Below, piece after piece: positions 11,701 to 25,735 of a stretch of DNA of 64,000 nt. This stretch comes from Melanocharis versteri. Taxonomy: Eukaryota; Chordata; Aves; Passeriformes; Melanocharitidae. The position numbers were made by a program, and so were the translations under genes. Each line of letters opens with the position of its first letter. The first letter of the stretch is position 1. The stretch covers positions 699,766 through 763,765 of the forward strand of contig VZTG01000483.1 of assembly GCA_013397845.1 (NCBI GenBank), given 5' to 3'. Below the pieces are notes generated by a model, which ran no database searches, had not been told where the DNA came from, and was given only the letters and a program-made list of their open reading frames with translations.

Positions 11701-14700
11701 GAACAAAGTAACTAAATACTTAAAAATACTAAATATAGGAACTAGTTGCTTAAAATACTAAGATTCTTTAAAAACTCTCATTATTTCTACCAGAATTCTA
11801 ACAAATAATTTATTATATACATACCTTAAGATTATATGTAGGTTTAATTATTTTCATAAAGTAAGAATTCACCATTTAAAGGAATAGTATAGAGTATTCA
11901 AAATAACAACACAGCTTAAACATATCTGTCATTCCTGCTTTAATTTTCTAGTCCAAACAAACCTGGTGGAATATAATAACTGAATAAGCCCATGATGTCC
12001 TACTTTAACATAAAGACCTCATTGCTAAGGCTGAGGTTAATCTAGGATGCTGGGGTTTCTGTGTAAGAAATCATGCAAAGCCATTTTGTTTTGAAAGTGC
12101 ACAAGTAACAAAGGCTTCTTCTGTTAGCTGGAGATAATTATATACAGGGGCATATTTCCACATCTATAAAGGATCGGAGTACCCAAAATTGTCTTGCTAA
12201 GGTCGCATATACCATCATGAAGGATGTGTGGGTGGAGGAGAAGAAACAAACAAAAATAAAAACTAAATATCCTAATTGCTTTGAAATAATCTCATGACCT
12301 TTTAATTTGTGGGTTAGCAGGACTGTGATTTATGGAAGGTAAACAATCAGATCAACATTTCAGGATACTCCATCTGAGTAGTTCAGTCACTACCTTCATG
12401 CCTCTGTGTATGCAAGAAAGCTTTCAGCCAATATGACCCAGTGGAACAGGGTGATAAACACAGGTTTATGACTGTACCTGGTAGATCTTTGGTTTTTACA
12501 TCTTTTTGGTTTTATGCTCTGCTCTGCACTGACTTTGCCTTCAAATCTTGGAAGGCTCGACCCCTGCAAATCTTGAACTAATATGTGTATGAAACCTGGC
12601 ATAAATCGAATTTTTCGAAAAAGAAAGCAGAGAATGCTGAGCACATATCTGATACAGATAAAGTTACTGTCTTTATTATGTCTTCTTGCCCATCTGAGAA
12701 ACCGTTAGTGTGAGGAAAATAATTTAGGTCACCAAATCCTAAAAGGAATGATGCCATCTCATGCATGTGTCCAAACTGGAACTGCTGTCAAGATATGATG
12801 AAGGAGAGAATATTTTGCCTGCCACTTGTGAACAAGCATATTTGAAAGATTGGGGTTTTTTGCTGATTCTTTGGAAAAAATTTTCCAGATACTGTAAAGA
12901 TATGCACTGGCACAGAAAGATTCCCATGAGCAACTATCTCCAGATATTTCTCTCCTTCTTTAAATCCACTTATATATTTTCTTGCACAATATTTTTATCC
13001 TCACATGGAGAATATATCCTCACATGCAGTTGGAGGCATATGGCTTTTTATTAGAAAAATTAACAATAATCCACTCTTTTACATCAACTGATTTTAATCA
13101 GTAAAGACATTTATATTATTTTAATTTCAAGCACGAAAGAGTAATTAGGGATGGAAAAGTCGAAGAAGGCCAATAAGAAAAGTATAAGGCTCTATCTTCC
13201 TTCTGATATAGCTCTCTTTTTTAACAGTTCACTGGTCTTATAAGTTAACTTTGTTTTTTAAGCTTGTATCCACGTATTTTTTCGTCAGAGAAGCTTTATT
13301 TTAATGAAAATAAACAAAAATTACAGAGAAAACACAGATCTGTTTTACAGACAAAGCAGAAAAAAAAAACCAAACCCAAAGCAGCAGAAGAAGCAGGAAC
13401 GAAACTAGTGCTTTGGGAAAAATTATCTCACTGCTTACGCCTGACTGTCCTTTAGAGAGAGAAGTCACACAAAGGAAGCGTTGGTTGAATCCCTCAATGA
13501 TTTTCTGGATGTTGCTGAGATACAGCTGCGTAAAAGATGCTTCAAGAGTCTACCTAGTGTAAAATATTTTTTCTTTTGTTTCAGAAAAGATCTCATACAT
13601 TTGTTTTCTCTTCAGCTGCACAGATGGGGAAGACTGGATGAATCCTCAGTTAAGTATGAATCCTACTGTTTCTGTCAGTTCTCATAACTTTTTCTTTGTC
13701 AAGTACTGTTTCAGTCTAGACCCCTTCTAGTTTATCAGGGCAGAAAAGCATTTGCCAACATCAAGAAAGCAGCCACACACATAAAAAACAACTCTCTCGC
13801 TTTTCCCATCAAAATAGAGAACTAAACCTACCAGTGCTCAGCACTGGACAGAAAATTAATAAGACAACTGGTCATTACAAAGCCAGAAAATTCATATAAG
13901 TGCTAATAGTACCTGTAGACAATATTTTGTGCCATCCATCTGCACCAAGATGCAGCATGTAACCCTATGGAGCCTCTCAGTAACAAGCTTTTAGTAATGA
14001 GTCACTTCATTTCTGGCTTAGAGACAGTATTTTGGCTGACAAAATATACTTTTTGAAGTAAGCCTTCTGACTAAATAATGTTTCATTTTACCTTTTCTCA
14101 AGGTTTTTGATTAGGTTTTTTTTAATACATGGTGCACCTTTGATTTAAGTTGTCAATAAAGTCCTTCGATAGGATATGACAGTCCTCATAGTCTCTCGTG
14201 TCACCTGCAAAGATTTAACATATAAGCTGCTGCTTCAAGCTTCTTCTTAACAAGTTTTCTCATTTTATGTTGTTCTCCTTTTTCAACTTATGGATGTTTT
14301 TCAGGTATTAAAAGTTAGACATAAAACAGGGAAGCTGGAAGCTCAGCTGAGGGCGAGTACATCAGGAGTGGACAGGAGGAAAGGAACAGAGGGGTCGTCT
14401 TGTCTGAGTTTGGGCCCTCTGGGGCAGGGTTGGCCTTTATGACAAGGAATAAGAGGCCAAAGAACTTGATTTTCAAATCAGCCTGCCCAGCAGGACTCTC
14501 ACAGTGAATTTAGCAGACATTAAAAGAACTACCACCCTTTCCTGCACAACTTGTGTTAATCAACCTGGTTGATTTCACTCCCTGAAATATGTCAAACCAA
14601 ATCCTGACCTTAATGTTTCAAATCAATCTTTCTAGATTAATACTACAGATAAATTGAGGGATGCAGAGAAAGCTTCATTTAATTTCCCTGTTAAAACTCA

Positions 14701-15729
14701 AATTGTAGGCACATTTCTGCACATGAAAATGCAAATTTATCAACATATGTTAAACCTAGCATATTTCCTATTATGTGGAGTTATCTACTGCAGAGGAGAT
14801 GTCCAGTCTTGCATTCCATATTGGAATATAAATCTAATCATCTGCCTAAGACACTTTTATTCAAGTAGGTTAAAAAGCATTTTTGGTTTTGCTCATGGAC
14901 AAAATAGCAGATAGAACAAAATTTGATATATTAAGTGAAGTTGAATTTGAAAGTCTTAATCATAGACTGTTAGTCTTTTACATTCTTATGCTCCTCTGAT
15001 AATAACTCATTAAGGAGACTGTTCAGATTAAAAAATGAATACATTTCACTTAATTCAATTAATGCATTCACATTAATCTTTGTTACGATGAAAGCATCCC
15101 TATTGAAAGGAGCAGTGACCTTTGGTAGACTATTGGAGTTTCTCCCAGAGATGCATTAAGCAATCTTACTAACTTCTGTAATGTTCCTCTAAGGACTTAA
15201 TTAAGTGGAAGGGAGTGCCATGAATGGGCCTGTCTTGTTTCTGATGCAGGTGCTACAATGAGCTCAGAAAGGAGACAAATACAAGGAAATCTGCATGGCC
15301 TTTTAGTAGCAACTGGTAAAGATTACTTTGGTATATTGATGTGACTCGCTCAGCTCAGTCCTGACACTCCTTTAATATGCTGGATTTGTTGTACAGAAAT
15401 GTAATGCACTTAGTCTCTTTTTGGAGGAAAAGGAGCTTTATAGGTTAAATATAAAAAGAATTCTGACAAATAAAAATGTTATTCAGATTAAAAATGTGTG
15501 ATAAAAAATCCTAAACAACTCTCATCGAGAATAAGACACTGACCATCCTGGGAAAATCTGGCTGGCTGATGATGTTTGTTTGATTTTGGCATCATTATTA
15601 CCAGTTGGTGTTTATCACACATGTTGTGTATTTTGAGGAAAAAAGTCCTCAGTAGGAAAAAGCAGCTAGAGAGACTGTCCCCAGTTGCTGAATTATGGTG
15701 CTCTCAGCAGCTTGATCTAACATCACATA
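8745..15729. other. Presumed intergenic AT-rich sequence, no gene recognised
   Basis: I see no exon, RNA gene or clear repeat here. A small cluster of CpGs lies at about 10820-10920, with a short open frame at 10538-10825, but it matches no family I know. Short homopolymers occur, for example T-rich at 9749-9761. A 9-bp perfect hairpin lies at 10389-10409. Confidence 0.5.
10389..10409. repeat. Perfect inverted repeat, 9-bp arms, 3-nt spacer
   Basis: Arms 'tatatatgc' (10389-10397) and 'gcatatata' (10401-10409) are separated by 'ctt'. They are alternating pyrimidine/purine AT-rich arms, a simple cruciform-prone site. No function is implied. Confidence 0.85.
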
Positions 15730-16266
15730 CCTGTCCATGGGTAGATGAGGTGCTGGACATGACCCACCAATGTGCATTCCCAGCTCAGAGAGCCAATTGT
15801 ATCCTAGGCTGCATCCAAAGCAGTGAGGCCAGCAAAGATGATTAGAGGATGGAGCACCTCTCCTATGAGGAAAGGCTGAGAGGATTGGGTTTGTTCAGCC
15901 TGGAGAAGAGATGGCATAGGGGTGGCCTAATTGTGGCCTTCCAGTACCTAAAGAGAACCTAAAAGAAAGATGAGAGGGACTTTTTACAAGGGCATGTAGT
16001 GACAGACAAGAGGGAATGGCTTCAAACTGAGAGTAGGTTTAGATTAAATATCAGTAAGAAAGTCTTTGCTCTGTGGTTGGTGAGGCACTTGAAACTGGCT
16101 GTCCTGAGAAGCTGTGGATGCCCGATCCCTGGCAGTGTCCAAGACCAGGTCGGATGGGGCTCTGAGCAGCCTGATTTAGTGAAAAGTGTCCCTGCCCATG
16201 GCAGGAGGGTTGGAACTAGGTGATCTTTAAGGTATTTTTCAACTCAGGCCATTCCATGATTCTGTG
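15730..16266 (+). mobile_element. CR1 LINE fragment with internal deletion
   Basis: This is a plus-strand CR1 relic. Its upstream part translates as VDEVLDMTHQCAF, then AQRANCILGCIQSSEASK, matching the region of CR1 ORF2 just before its C-terminal segment. It then jumps straight to sequence equivalent to the EHLSYEERLRGLGLFSLEK block ('gagcacctctcctatgagga'). The segment that normally lies between, the RSREVILPLYS...RPHLE part and roughly 45-50 codons, is missing. The tail continues through 'gggttggaactaggtgat' to a terminal 'attccatgattctgtg' (to 16266). Stops and the deletion make it non-coding. The open frame beginning near 15576 runs into it, but its upstream half is not CR1-like. Confidence 0.9.
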
Positions 16267-19200
16267 TTCATAGGAGCACAGGTACAGAGTTAAGCAAGGC
16301 AAGGATTTAGTTCACTACCTTTTATGCTGGCATTCATATTGTCCCATACATATACTCATTCAGACTTCAGGATGCCTATAAAATTTTTGTGGCATAATGG
16401 ATGAAATGTAGATTTTTTTTTTTCTTCTTGAGGTTATCAGTGGAAAGTTGGATGGGACAGCTGAAAGCCGTGCTGAGTGGCACAGTTTAACTACAGTGCA
16501 TGTAAAGGCACCAAAAGCACCAGGACTGCTCAGGTTTTCCTTTTCCCTCAGTACCAATGGGATCACTTGGAAGCAGCCACAGAAATGCTCCAGTAGGAAA
16601 GTTCAAACAGATGGCTGGTATAGCTCTGATCCTGCCCTCAGGGGTCATTCTGCAGAGCAACACAGACAACATTTGTCATCTGTATTTCTCACTATGTTGT
16701 TGGAAATGGAGATTGGTTGCTTGAAGGGTTTTACTTTAAATGTGGCTAATTAATCTCCAACATTGGTTCAGGATTTTCTGTTCCACACACTTATCTCTGG
16801 TCTATTCCTTGACACGTATGAATTCAAATTGCTGTATCTTGCCAATGTATTTTGGGGGATTTGAGCATACAGATTTGGAGACTAGAGAGGATTTTGGTTA
16901 TGCTTCAAGAAGGAAGAAAGATAGACTGGCATATTTCCAGAAAATTGACAGTTATGCTAAAACTGTGTGTTGAAGCCCCAAAAGCTGTGCACAAGTGTCA
17001 ATATTCAAGTAAAAAGGCTTTTGTAAAGGTTTTGTTACCCTCAAATAGGCAAAGGCTTCTTTTGAAATTAAATCTATTGAAAACTGCAATATTTTAAGAT
17101 TTGCATATGCAGGTTGCTGACTGAAAGTCCCATTTTATAGAAGTGTTTCATAGAAATTGTGGTTAAGGGAGGATAAAGAAGAGTACTTATAGATTGTTAC
17201 TGGTCTTCAATTAAGCTGTCAAAATCAAGAAGCATAGCTCCTGTAGTGTAGTCTAATGAAACTGATACAGTATCTAAAACCATCAGGGGTAGAGGAAACA
17301 GAGCAAAGTTATCTGCTCCAAATCAGATAAGCTGCAATTACTCTAAACTCTAGTGACCATGCTTATTATCTGGTGACTGTTCATTATTATTCACAGTGGT
17401 GGTGCTTTGAGACCTGCTTGCCAGACATCTAGATTTGAGCTGAAGGGTGAAGAATCAACTCTCTGGATTAAAGTGCATCAGGCCTGAAAATGCCCCATTA
17501 TGCTCTAACTCAAATCAACAGCAACACCGCTTGCATTCAGCAGAATGTAGGGTTCCCTGTTCTTCACAGGGAACCTAACTCCCTCAGTAATATTTAAAAC
17601 TTTGGAAGGGATCAGGATTAGTGTTGCATATGCTTGGTTCTATAAGAGATTTTCTGTGAGAAAGGGCTTCCCTTGAAAGGTAAAATACGTCCTCAAGTCA
17701 GCATAAACTTGTGTTTCAGTATATCATGCATATACATTTCATAAAGTGTGTCATATCCTGTTTGGTGCATAATCGAGCTAGTCTATAAACACAGAAATGT
17801 CACTATTTTTGATTATTATGGGAAAAGGTTGTAAATTTATTGAAAAATGTTCTTAGGAATAAAAGGTACAGGTAATTTCCATGACAGAATAGTACTTAAA
17901 TTTACAAACTATTGCTTATATATTTTAAGAATAGGCATTTTAGAAAAAACAAATAAGAACTATGTTTTTCCTCACAAAGCTCATGAGCATTTCTTGAAAT
18001 TTATAAACACTAGGGCAAAATTGCAAAGATTATATATCGCTGATAGTATTTTTTTACATCATTATTCATTTTTACTTTACGTCTTAGTTGCAAGTTTAAT
18101 ATATCACCCTAATTACTACAATAAAATCTAGCTTACTTGCTTGTAAACATATCCTGTTAGATATTAAGTAAATAATTCTGAAATAATTATTACAACTCTT
18201 TGTATGCTTAGCTAGTTACTCACAACAGTTTATCAACTTTCACATAAATCCATGTTTTGGACATTAAAAGTTTCACAATTTGTAGGACTAGAATGACATA
18301 AAGTTAAATAAATATTTACAACACTTAGAAAGGAAAATAATAAAGCATTTGAATATCAAGAGTTACTCCACAAATAATTTTTTAGAGTGAAAGAGTGTGA
18401 TGGAGCAATGCAGTGTTCCTGAAGTAGAAAACCTGAGGGGCAAGAAAAGCAATTCACTTCAAGTCTTCATCCACTTAGACTGAGTTTGGTGATTAGAGCC
18501 TTAATCCAGCAGGTACATTCTTGGTTTTGAATATTCAAGCCCTGTCTTTGAGATCAGTTTTCACTTGGTCAGAGTCTTGCCACACATTCTACCAGCCAAA
18601 TACAGAAACACACTTCTAAGAGGAATTTTTGCTATCTAGTTTTTCAAGCCTACCATAACTTTCAGAGAATTTTAGAATGGAAATCAGTCATAAATAAAAA
18701 AGTTAAATCTTTTAGGAGCCCACTTCCCAGCTGATCTTTAGTTGAAGAGTTTGTCAACACTTCACAGGAGGATAAAAGTTTTTTGATTTTGTTTTAATCA
18801 GGAATATAATTTCTCCACAGTTAAGTTATCCATGGCATTCTCAAACATCGTTCAGGTATGACATTCATAGGGCTTAATATTAGTCCAAAGTTATTTGGTT
18901 TTGGTTTTTTTCTTGCCAAGCTTATGAGAACCAGTTAATTATTTGAGACTGAAAATCCAAAAATCACAAGAAAGTTTCTAGGAATAATAATACCTTAATC
19001 TTTTGGAATCTAAAAATCTGTGAGCCTTTGAAACATAGTATTCAAAACAAACTTTGAAGAAAATACAGTAATTCTAATACTTATGAAAAGTCCAGTTTAT
19101 CTTTAAAACACCTGAATTTCTTCTAAAGTACTTTTGGAAGTATACCTGTGTAATTTCTAGTGCCAGGTTTCTGCACAGTAACTTGAGGATAACCTTGCAT

Positions 19201-22200
19201 TTTCTGAAACCAGAGCACTGTTTTAAAGATCTCCTGTAATTAATAAACCCCATGTCTATGGAGAGCTCTGTCTTCTGATGGGCTGTGCAGCTGGCTTCTG
19301 CACTCTTTGCCACAGAGGCTTTTTGATGCTGGACTACACTTAACTACTTAATGACTACCTACAGACTGTCTGGGGAAATTTCCTGGGGAAAGAGGTCGTA
19401 GGCTAGTTCCACAATTTATATTCTAAATCATATCAGCCCTCATAAAGATATCTTAAATCTCAAACACTTGGTTTATTTCAGGGTAAAATAATTTGACTTT
19501 CAGAACCTTTTTTTCTAAGCCAGAGCTTCTGCTGCAGCACAAATGGGTCCCTCATAGTTGCAAGCAGCTCTCAATTTGGCATGCACCCAAAACAGAGTGC
19601 AAGGCCAACTAAATATTGAGAAGTAAGTGACTGATTCTACCCCATGTAGCTGTCATACAGTGTGTTCTCTGGAGAGATGTCAAATTTGCCAGAGCAGGAA
19701 TTGTAATAAAAATAGGCTCAGATCATGTCTTGCGGATTTAGTGGAAAAAGCCTTGATTCTAAAAGATAAATCTCTATGATATACTAGTGTTAAAAGACAC
19801 CTTCAGGGTCACATGTAACCCATGTATATAAGGGGGAAGAATACTAACTTGAGCTTGCCTAGGTGGAAAGCCACTCTAACGAAACAGTGATTTCTATTAT
19901 TGCACATAACTACGCTATTTAAATTCACAGAAAAATGCAGACTTCCAGTTTAAATTATAACCTACTTGACAGGCACAAGAATATGATACTTGTGCTCTAA
20001 AATAAAATTCTTGGAGTAAAAAGACTGTGGCACAATTCTTACTCTATTTTTTGAGAAACCGGAACATCTAATTCTAGTAAAAGACATAAGTGATATCTAG
20101 GGAAAGAATATAGAGACTTTGTTGTCATCTGGTAGATATGCAAAGTACGAAAACTACTGGAAAATCTATACACAACTGTTTTTTCATTAAAAGAGTGTTT
20201 TAATTCTTCATGCAAGAAATTAATATTTATTTGATAATAATACATAATTCAGCTGCTCAACTCTCATCTAATGTCACTCAGGGATAAAAGTGTCTGATTC
20301 AGAAATACTGCCCACCACTCAAACTCATTTTTCATCACAAAACAGTTCTTTCAGAATTATCAGTCAGCCTTACATGATTATCATGCACTTCTCTTTGTGT
20401 TTGGTTTATAAATTGCCTTCCATTTATTTTCCTTTCCAGTCATGAAGAATTAAGGAAACTATACTGCTTCCTATTTTTTATTCTAGTCCTCAATTACTTT
20501 AGCTAGTCCATAAATATTTAGTTAAATTGATTGGATATTTCTTGTTGGTTTTTTTGTAAATACTTTGGTGTCAACAGCTGAGAGAGTCCAAATTAGTGTG
20601 TAGGTTCATGCCCTCTGATGTGGAAAAAGAAAAATTTGTTTGAATGGGAAAACATCATGGTATTTACTTCCATGCTAGACTTCCCTTTGGAGAAAGAAAA
20701 CTGTAATTCCAAATTGCCCCTGAGAGAACTTGCTTAGCCTTGTCAGCTAGTAGTATTTAGGAAAAAAAAATCAATGAACATACACAAAAAAGAATATTAA
20801 GATGCTTTTTTTCAATTGCTTTTCTTATGAAAATATGAGGGACTTTTAAAATATTATGCCATCAGTAGGCTACCAATACCTTCAATTATGAGCTGTATTA
20901 AATGCATTTCTTTTTTATTAATAAGGTTTGCAGATAATTATACCTCTGTACCTGTGTATAAATAAAAATTCCCGTCTATGCATATATCTTAGAATTTCTG
21001 TACCGTGCTACGTAGCCCACTTCTGTCTTCCTCAGTATCAGGTACCCATGCTAAAGAAACAAATGCTATGCCAAACACCAAGCAATTTTAAAATCAATTT
21101 ATAATAAATCAATTTAAATATTTTATGGCATGTGTCATTGCAAACATGTTCTTCTCTCATACCGTTTTTATAAAAATAAAAGGGAGAGGAGAAAGCCATA
21201 TGCAAAAAAGATGCATTTTTACTCAGGAGAGATTAGTTCTGCAGCTCCAAGTATTTCCATATTTGAGAAACTAAGTATGAAAAATAGAACGGGTTTGACA
21301 TGGCTGAAGAGAAAAATTATAACCTCTATTTAAATTCCTTCAGCTTCTGCATTTTATTCTTCCTCAGTGAGCACAGTTCTGAAGTTGTCTTCACCAGATA
21401 CTAGTCCTGGGCTAGAGGAATAAACCAAACATAGTGTCATCCTAGGAAAGGACCAAAATAAACTACCAGCATTGTGTTTGATAGAGAGATGATACAGAAT
21501 ACTTCTGAGAAACCTCTTTAACTAACACCCAGCACTTCAAAGAATCAGTAATTCTAATAATGTAGATATAATTTAGAATATAGACGACATGGTTATCTTT
21601 TGGTTTGGCGGGATATCAGAGCATCTAGTGAGGCTGAACATCCTTCTTTCTCAAAGGCAGTTTCAGATCTCCTGTTCAACCTGTATCACCTAGAGAAAAC
21701 TGTTTTTACAATGCTGTTATAAGTTCTTACTGATACCAGTTTCATGTTATGATCCCAAGAGAAGTGTACAGCAGAACATAATACTAATTATGAGTAATTA
21801 CATAATACTAATGTAATCAAGATTTGACATCCTAACAAGTGAAACATCCATCTTAATAATTTTACTACCTCACTGTTATATAATGAAGCAAAGATTTCTC
21901 TCTTTTCTTGGATCCTTTCCAATTTTTTGTGGTATTTTCTGTACTTCCCAAACACTTGAGGTAGGAACAGTGCCTCTGTACTGTGTACAGTAGTGCCTTT
22001 GGACTGCAGAATGTTACTTTTCAGTCTTGCACACATATATTTAAAAAACAAAAATAAAAACAAACCACAGTGGTAACGAACCAGTCATCCATGATTTCCT
22101 TCTAAGATATTTCTTTCATTATTATTTCCTTTCATTTTTCTCCTCTGCAGCATTTCTACTTTAGTGCCTCTGTCTCCACTTGAAAACTAACATATTTTCA

Positions 22201-22744
22201 CACAAAACCTACAAGTTTAATCTTAAAATTCATGGATCAGCTTTAAAGAAATGCACAGAAAATTATACTTCAAATCATTTGAGATATTATACTTGTAATG
22301 TTTTCTGGTAAAATGACTGCTAAAAAGCAGGATTACATATCACAGAAATAATTGATATATGTCTACGTTAATCCATTTTAGCATGACTTACTCCTCCGTA
22401 GTTCTAAGGCAACAGATGTGTCTAAGAAGGAAAATAATTTCATGCATTATTATATGCAAAACTCATTTCATGCATTTTACTTCTCCATGCTACCTGCAAG
22501 GAAAAGACAGGGTTACACATGGAAGGCCAGGTGTTAGAGCAAACCATTTTTTACTGATGACAATTCCATTTTCTCATAGTTCTTACAATGTCTTGTGGAA
22601 TCTTAATATTAGTCATGAAGCCAATAGACCACGTCAGCTAAAAATCTCTTTATTAAACCAAAAGACAATTTACTTCAAATATTTTTCGGCTAAGTAGTTA
22701 CAACACGAAGTAATCACATCCAGACAGGTTTGTAATTCTGAGCA
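16267..22744. other. Presumed intergenic AT-rich sequence, no gene recognised
   Basis: Ordinary AT-rich sequence with no convincing exon or RNA gene. It has a T run at 16413-16423, a 10-bp perfect hairpin at 17551-17575, and a 13-bp direct repeat ('acataatactaat') at 21776 and 21800. The open frames are short and unrelated to known families. Confidence 0.5.
17551..17575. repeat. Perfect hairpin, 10-bp stem, 5-nt loop
   Basis: 'ggttccctgt' (17551-17560), loop 'tcttc', 'acagggaacc' (17566-17575). The stem is uninterrupted and half G/C, so it is more stable than the AT palindromes elsewhere in the window. There is no T-run after it, and it is too short for a typical pre-miRNA arm pair. Confidence 0.9.
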
Positions 22745-23103
22745 TTGCTAGAGTAATTCAGGCTAGGAGGGACCTTAGGGTGTCTCTGGACCAACCTTCT
22801 GCCTTAAACAGGCTCAGCTGCGAGGCCAGGCTTTGTCTGGTCAGGGCTGGAAAGCCTCCAGTGACGGAGGCAGCGCAGCTTCCCCTGGCAGCCCGCTGCT
22901 CTGCTGCCTGACTGTCCTCATGGAGAAAGCTTTTCTTACATCCTCTTTGAACCGCTCTTGTTTCCATCTACGCCACTGTCAGAAATCCTTCTGCCGTGCA
23001 CCACTACAAGGCTCCATCTCCTTGATAACTCCCTTGTAGGTATTAGCACATTGCTGTTGGATCCCCCCTAAGCCCTCTCTTCTCCGGGCTGAACATGCTC
23101 CAA
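22745..23103 (-). mobile_element. Diverged CR1 LINE fragment
   Basis: Plus-strand reading shows the reverse complement of a CR1 tail. The order is 'aggagggaccttagggtgtc', 'gtcagggctggaaagcctcc', an 'agaaagcttttcttacatcc' block, a 'gtttccatctacgccactg' block, and 'ctctcttctccgggctgaac' at the 5'-most end (about 23078-23097). It is about 360 bp, clearly older and more diverged than the copies at 3.3 and 8.5 kb. Open frames on both strands here are incidental. Confidence 0.8.
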
Positions 23104-25249
23104 CAATGCATTTGCAAATCCATTCTGACTAGCTTCGAAAGAAAGCATTAGGAACAGGCACTAGCTTGCATTATTTATAGTTTTGGTTTTGATTTTGATT
23201 TTATTTAAGGGTTATCTGACACGTCCCTCCCTCTGGTTCCTGGCTTTTGCTAGGACTGGTTGAACTCTACTTTTGGCATGTGGCTATTGGGTTAACCAGC
23301 ATTATATCCTGCTGCAGCATTTATCCTGCAACCTTTAGCGCGTCACATAGCTGACTCATCATCCTAACTGATAAGCATTCCGTCTTCCTAGCAAAAGACA
23401 ATATCCAAAACAACAGATGATGGTCTTAAAATAATAAAATTAATAAAATAATAATTTAACAAAACGTAGCTATTGTCTGTGACTTTGCTTGTCTTAATTT
23501 AAGAACTGAGGTAATTCCATTGCCAGGGTTTGAGGAATGAGAAGAGGAGGAGAGCAAATATCAAAACATGGATTATTTTCAATCGTACAAAGTTTTATGG
23601 AAAGTTTTTTTTCCTTTACTTCCATCTGTGTGGGAGGTGGAAAGATGATGGGAAGTGTTCTTTCTCAGAGAGATATCCTGTATGTATAACACAGAAGAAT
23701 GTTTTACAACCAAAAGAAGTGCTTCCTTCCCAGATGTGCGAGATGATACCTAAGTGGAGCCTAAACAGGACAGCAGAAAAGCTTTCATATAAAGTCATCA
23801 TATAAGGTGCAAGGTGCCACTTTCTGTAGAGCTGTTGCTTCATAGCCCTGTATAACATTTGCTAGACAGCCCAGAATCTACAGGATTAAATTAGGCCTCT
23901 AAAAAAAGTTTACCAAAATAAAATCTTTCTCATCAAGAAAACACTGTCATAAACAATCTTCCACAACAGAGGTACCGGAAGAGTCACCTGCTCTGCTCTC
24001 TCTTGGCAACAGAAGAGTGCAGGACAAAAGTAATAGTGTTTTTCTAACATATTAAGTACTGTATTGGTAAACCACAAAACCAGTTACAGCTTGGTGTAAA
24101 CTTTCTCCCCTATAAGGTTTTGGCAGAGGAGATTCATATTAGAAATATCAACACAAAGTAGCTGGGATCTCTATGGTAACTTTGGCTGAGACACCCTGTC
24201 AGCCTCATGTTCCTAATTCCCATATAAGTAAGAATTAATTCATTTAGGGACGTGAAGGACTGTTGTTGACTAATGAAGTGTCCACTGCAAACATTTGCAG
24301 TGATAAAAACCCCTCAAGTTTTTTTCAATGTAATATTATGATATTTTTTAAAAATAATTGTGTCATTTTGCTGTCTCTTCCTGCTATAAAACTTCTTATT
24401 TATCACTTTCAAATGTCAGTCTTTCTTATGACTTGTCAGAGAATTTTTACTGCTGCTCTGTGGTGAATATATAGGATGAAACTAGGTCACTTCAGTAACC
24501 TGGGGCTGTCTTTGCTCTGTCTCAGTGAACATTGTTGGTCCATGGTGAATGAATTATTTCTTTCCTTGACTGACAAGAGAAGAAATTATTTTAGGAAATT
24601 TTATGCCCATTTTAGATGGGTTATATATTAATATGTAGACCACTAAGGCTTTGAAGACTGGAGCAGAATACCGTGGGCATTGCTCAGTAAAGACTACCTG
24701 GGAGAGCCTCAGAAAGGTCAATCTTTTCTCTACATTTGTATCATTTTTATGTGAGCAGAAGTAGACAGATCTTGAACCCAGGTACCACAGAGGTGGAGAT
24801 AACACTTGGGTTCATCTCTTCTGACAACAAAGAGTGATATGATGGCCATCAGGAAGGCAAAAGGAAGCAAATGGAATAAATTTTTAGCCACAATGAGCTC
24901 TTTGCCCATGACACCCATCAATAATATTTCATATTCTGCATAGAAGAAATGATGGCACCCTGGGTTACAGAACAGACTTCATCTAGAAAACAATTATATT
25001 GCGTCCCCCACAGGAGTTCAGCATTGGACCATACCTGAAGCCAGCAGTTTAGAACACAGCTTAAACTGAAACACCTATCGATGACAGTGGCTAATATGTG
25101 TTAAAGTAGACTTTTGCTATTCCTGACACTGGTTTCCTTCATGAAGCCCCACATTAGGGTTTCACTCTTTATTTTCAAAGTGCTTACATCCATAAGATGC
25201 TTGTGGATTTGAAAGTTCTCAGCCAGACTTAAAATAAAACTTGAGGAGA
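23104..25249. other. Presumed intergenic sequence, no gene recognised
   Basis: AT-rich, with no exon or repeat that I can name. Short frames at 23530-23858 and 24554-24921 show no known domain. Confidence 0.5.
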
Positions 25250-25409
25250 GACTTTTTTTATCACCATGGCAAAACCTTAGCGCTCCCTCTAGCCTCCCAT
25301 GGGAGGCCCATGCTGGAGCTGGCTCCTGGCAGGGACCTGCAGACCTGTGGAAAGAGGAGCCTACACGGGAGCAGGTTTCCTGATTAGAACTTGTGACCCC
25401 ATGGAGGAC

Positions 25410-25735
25410 CCACACTGGAGCAGCCTGTCCTTGGAGGACTGCACCCCAAGGAATTGTGACCCATGTTACTGCAGTTTGAGAAGGACTGTGCCTGTGGGAT
25501 GGGCTCCCACTGGAGTAGCTCATGCAGAACTATCTCCTGTGGGAGGAGACCCACAGGGACGGAGAGGGGGAGGACTCTTACCCTGAGCAGTGGGAGTAAC
25601 AATGTGAGCTGACCATTACCCCCATCCCTGTCTCCCTTTGTCACTGGGAGGGGTGGGGGGAGCTGGGAACAAGGGAGGGGTGGGGGACAGAAGGTGTTTT
25701 TAAGGTCCTATTTTACTTCTCATTATCCTGCTCTG
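25410..25735 (+). repeat. 326-bp segment identical to 26173-26498 (left copy)
   Basis: It runs from 'ccacactggagcagcctg' to 'attatcctgctctg', ending at the last base before the gap. I see no mismatch against the right copy. Confidence 0.95.
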
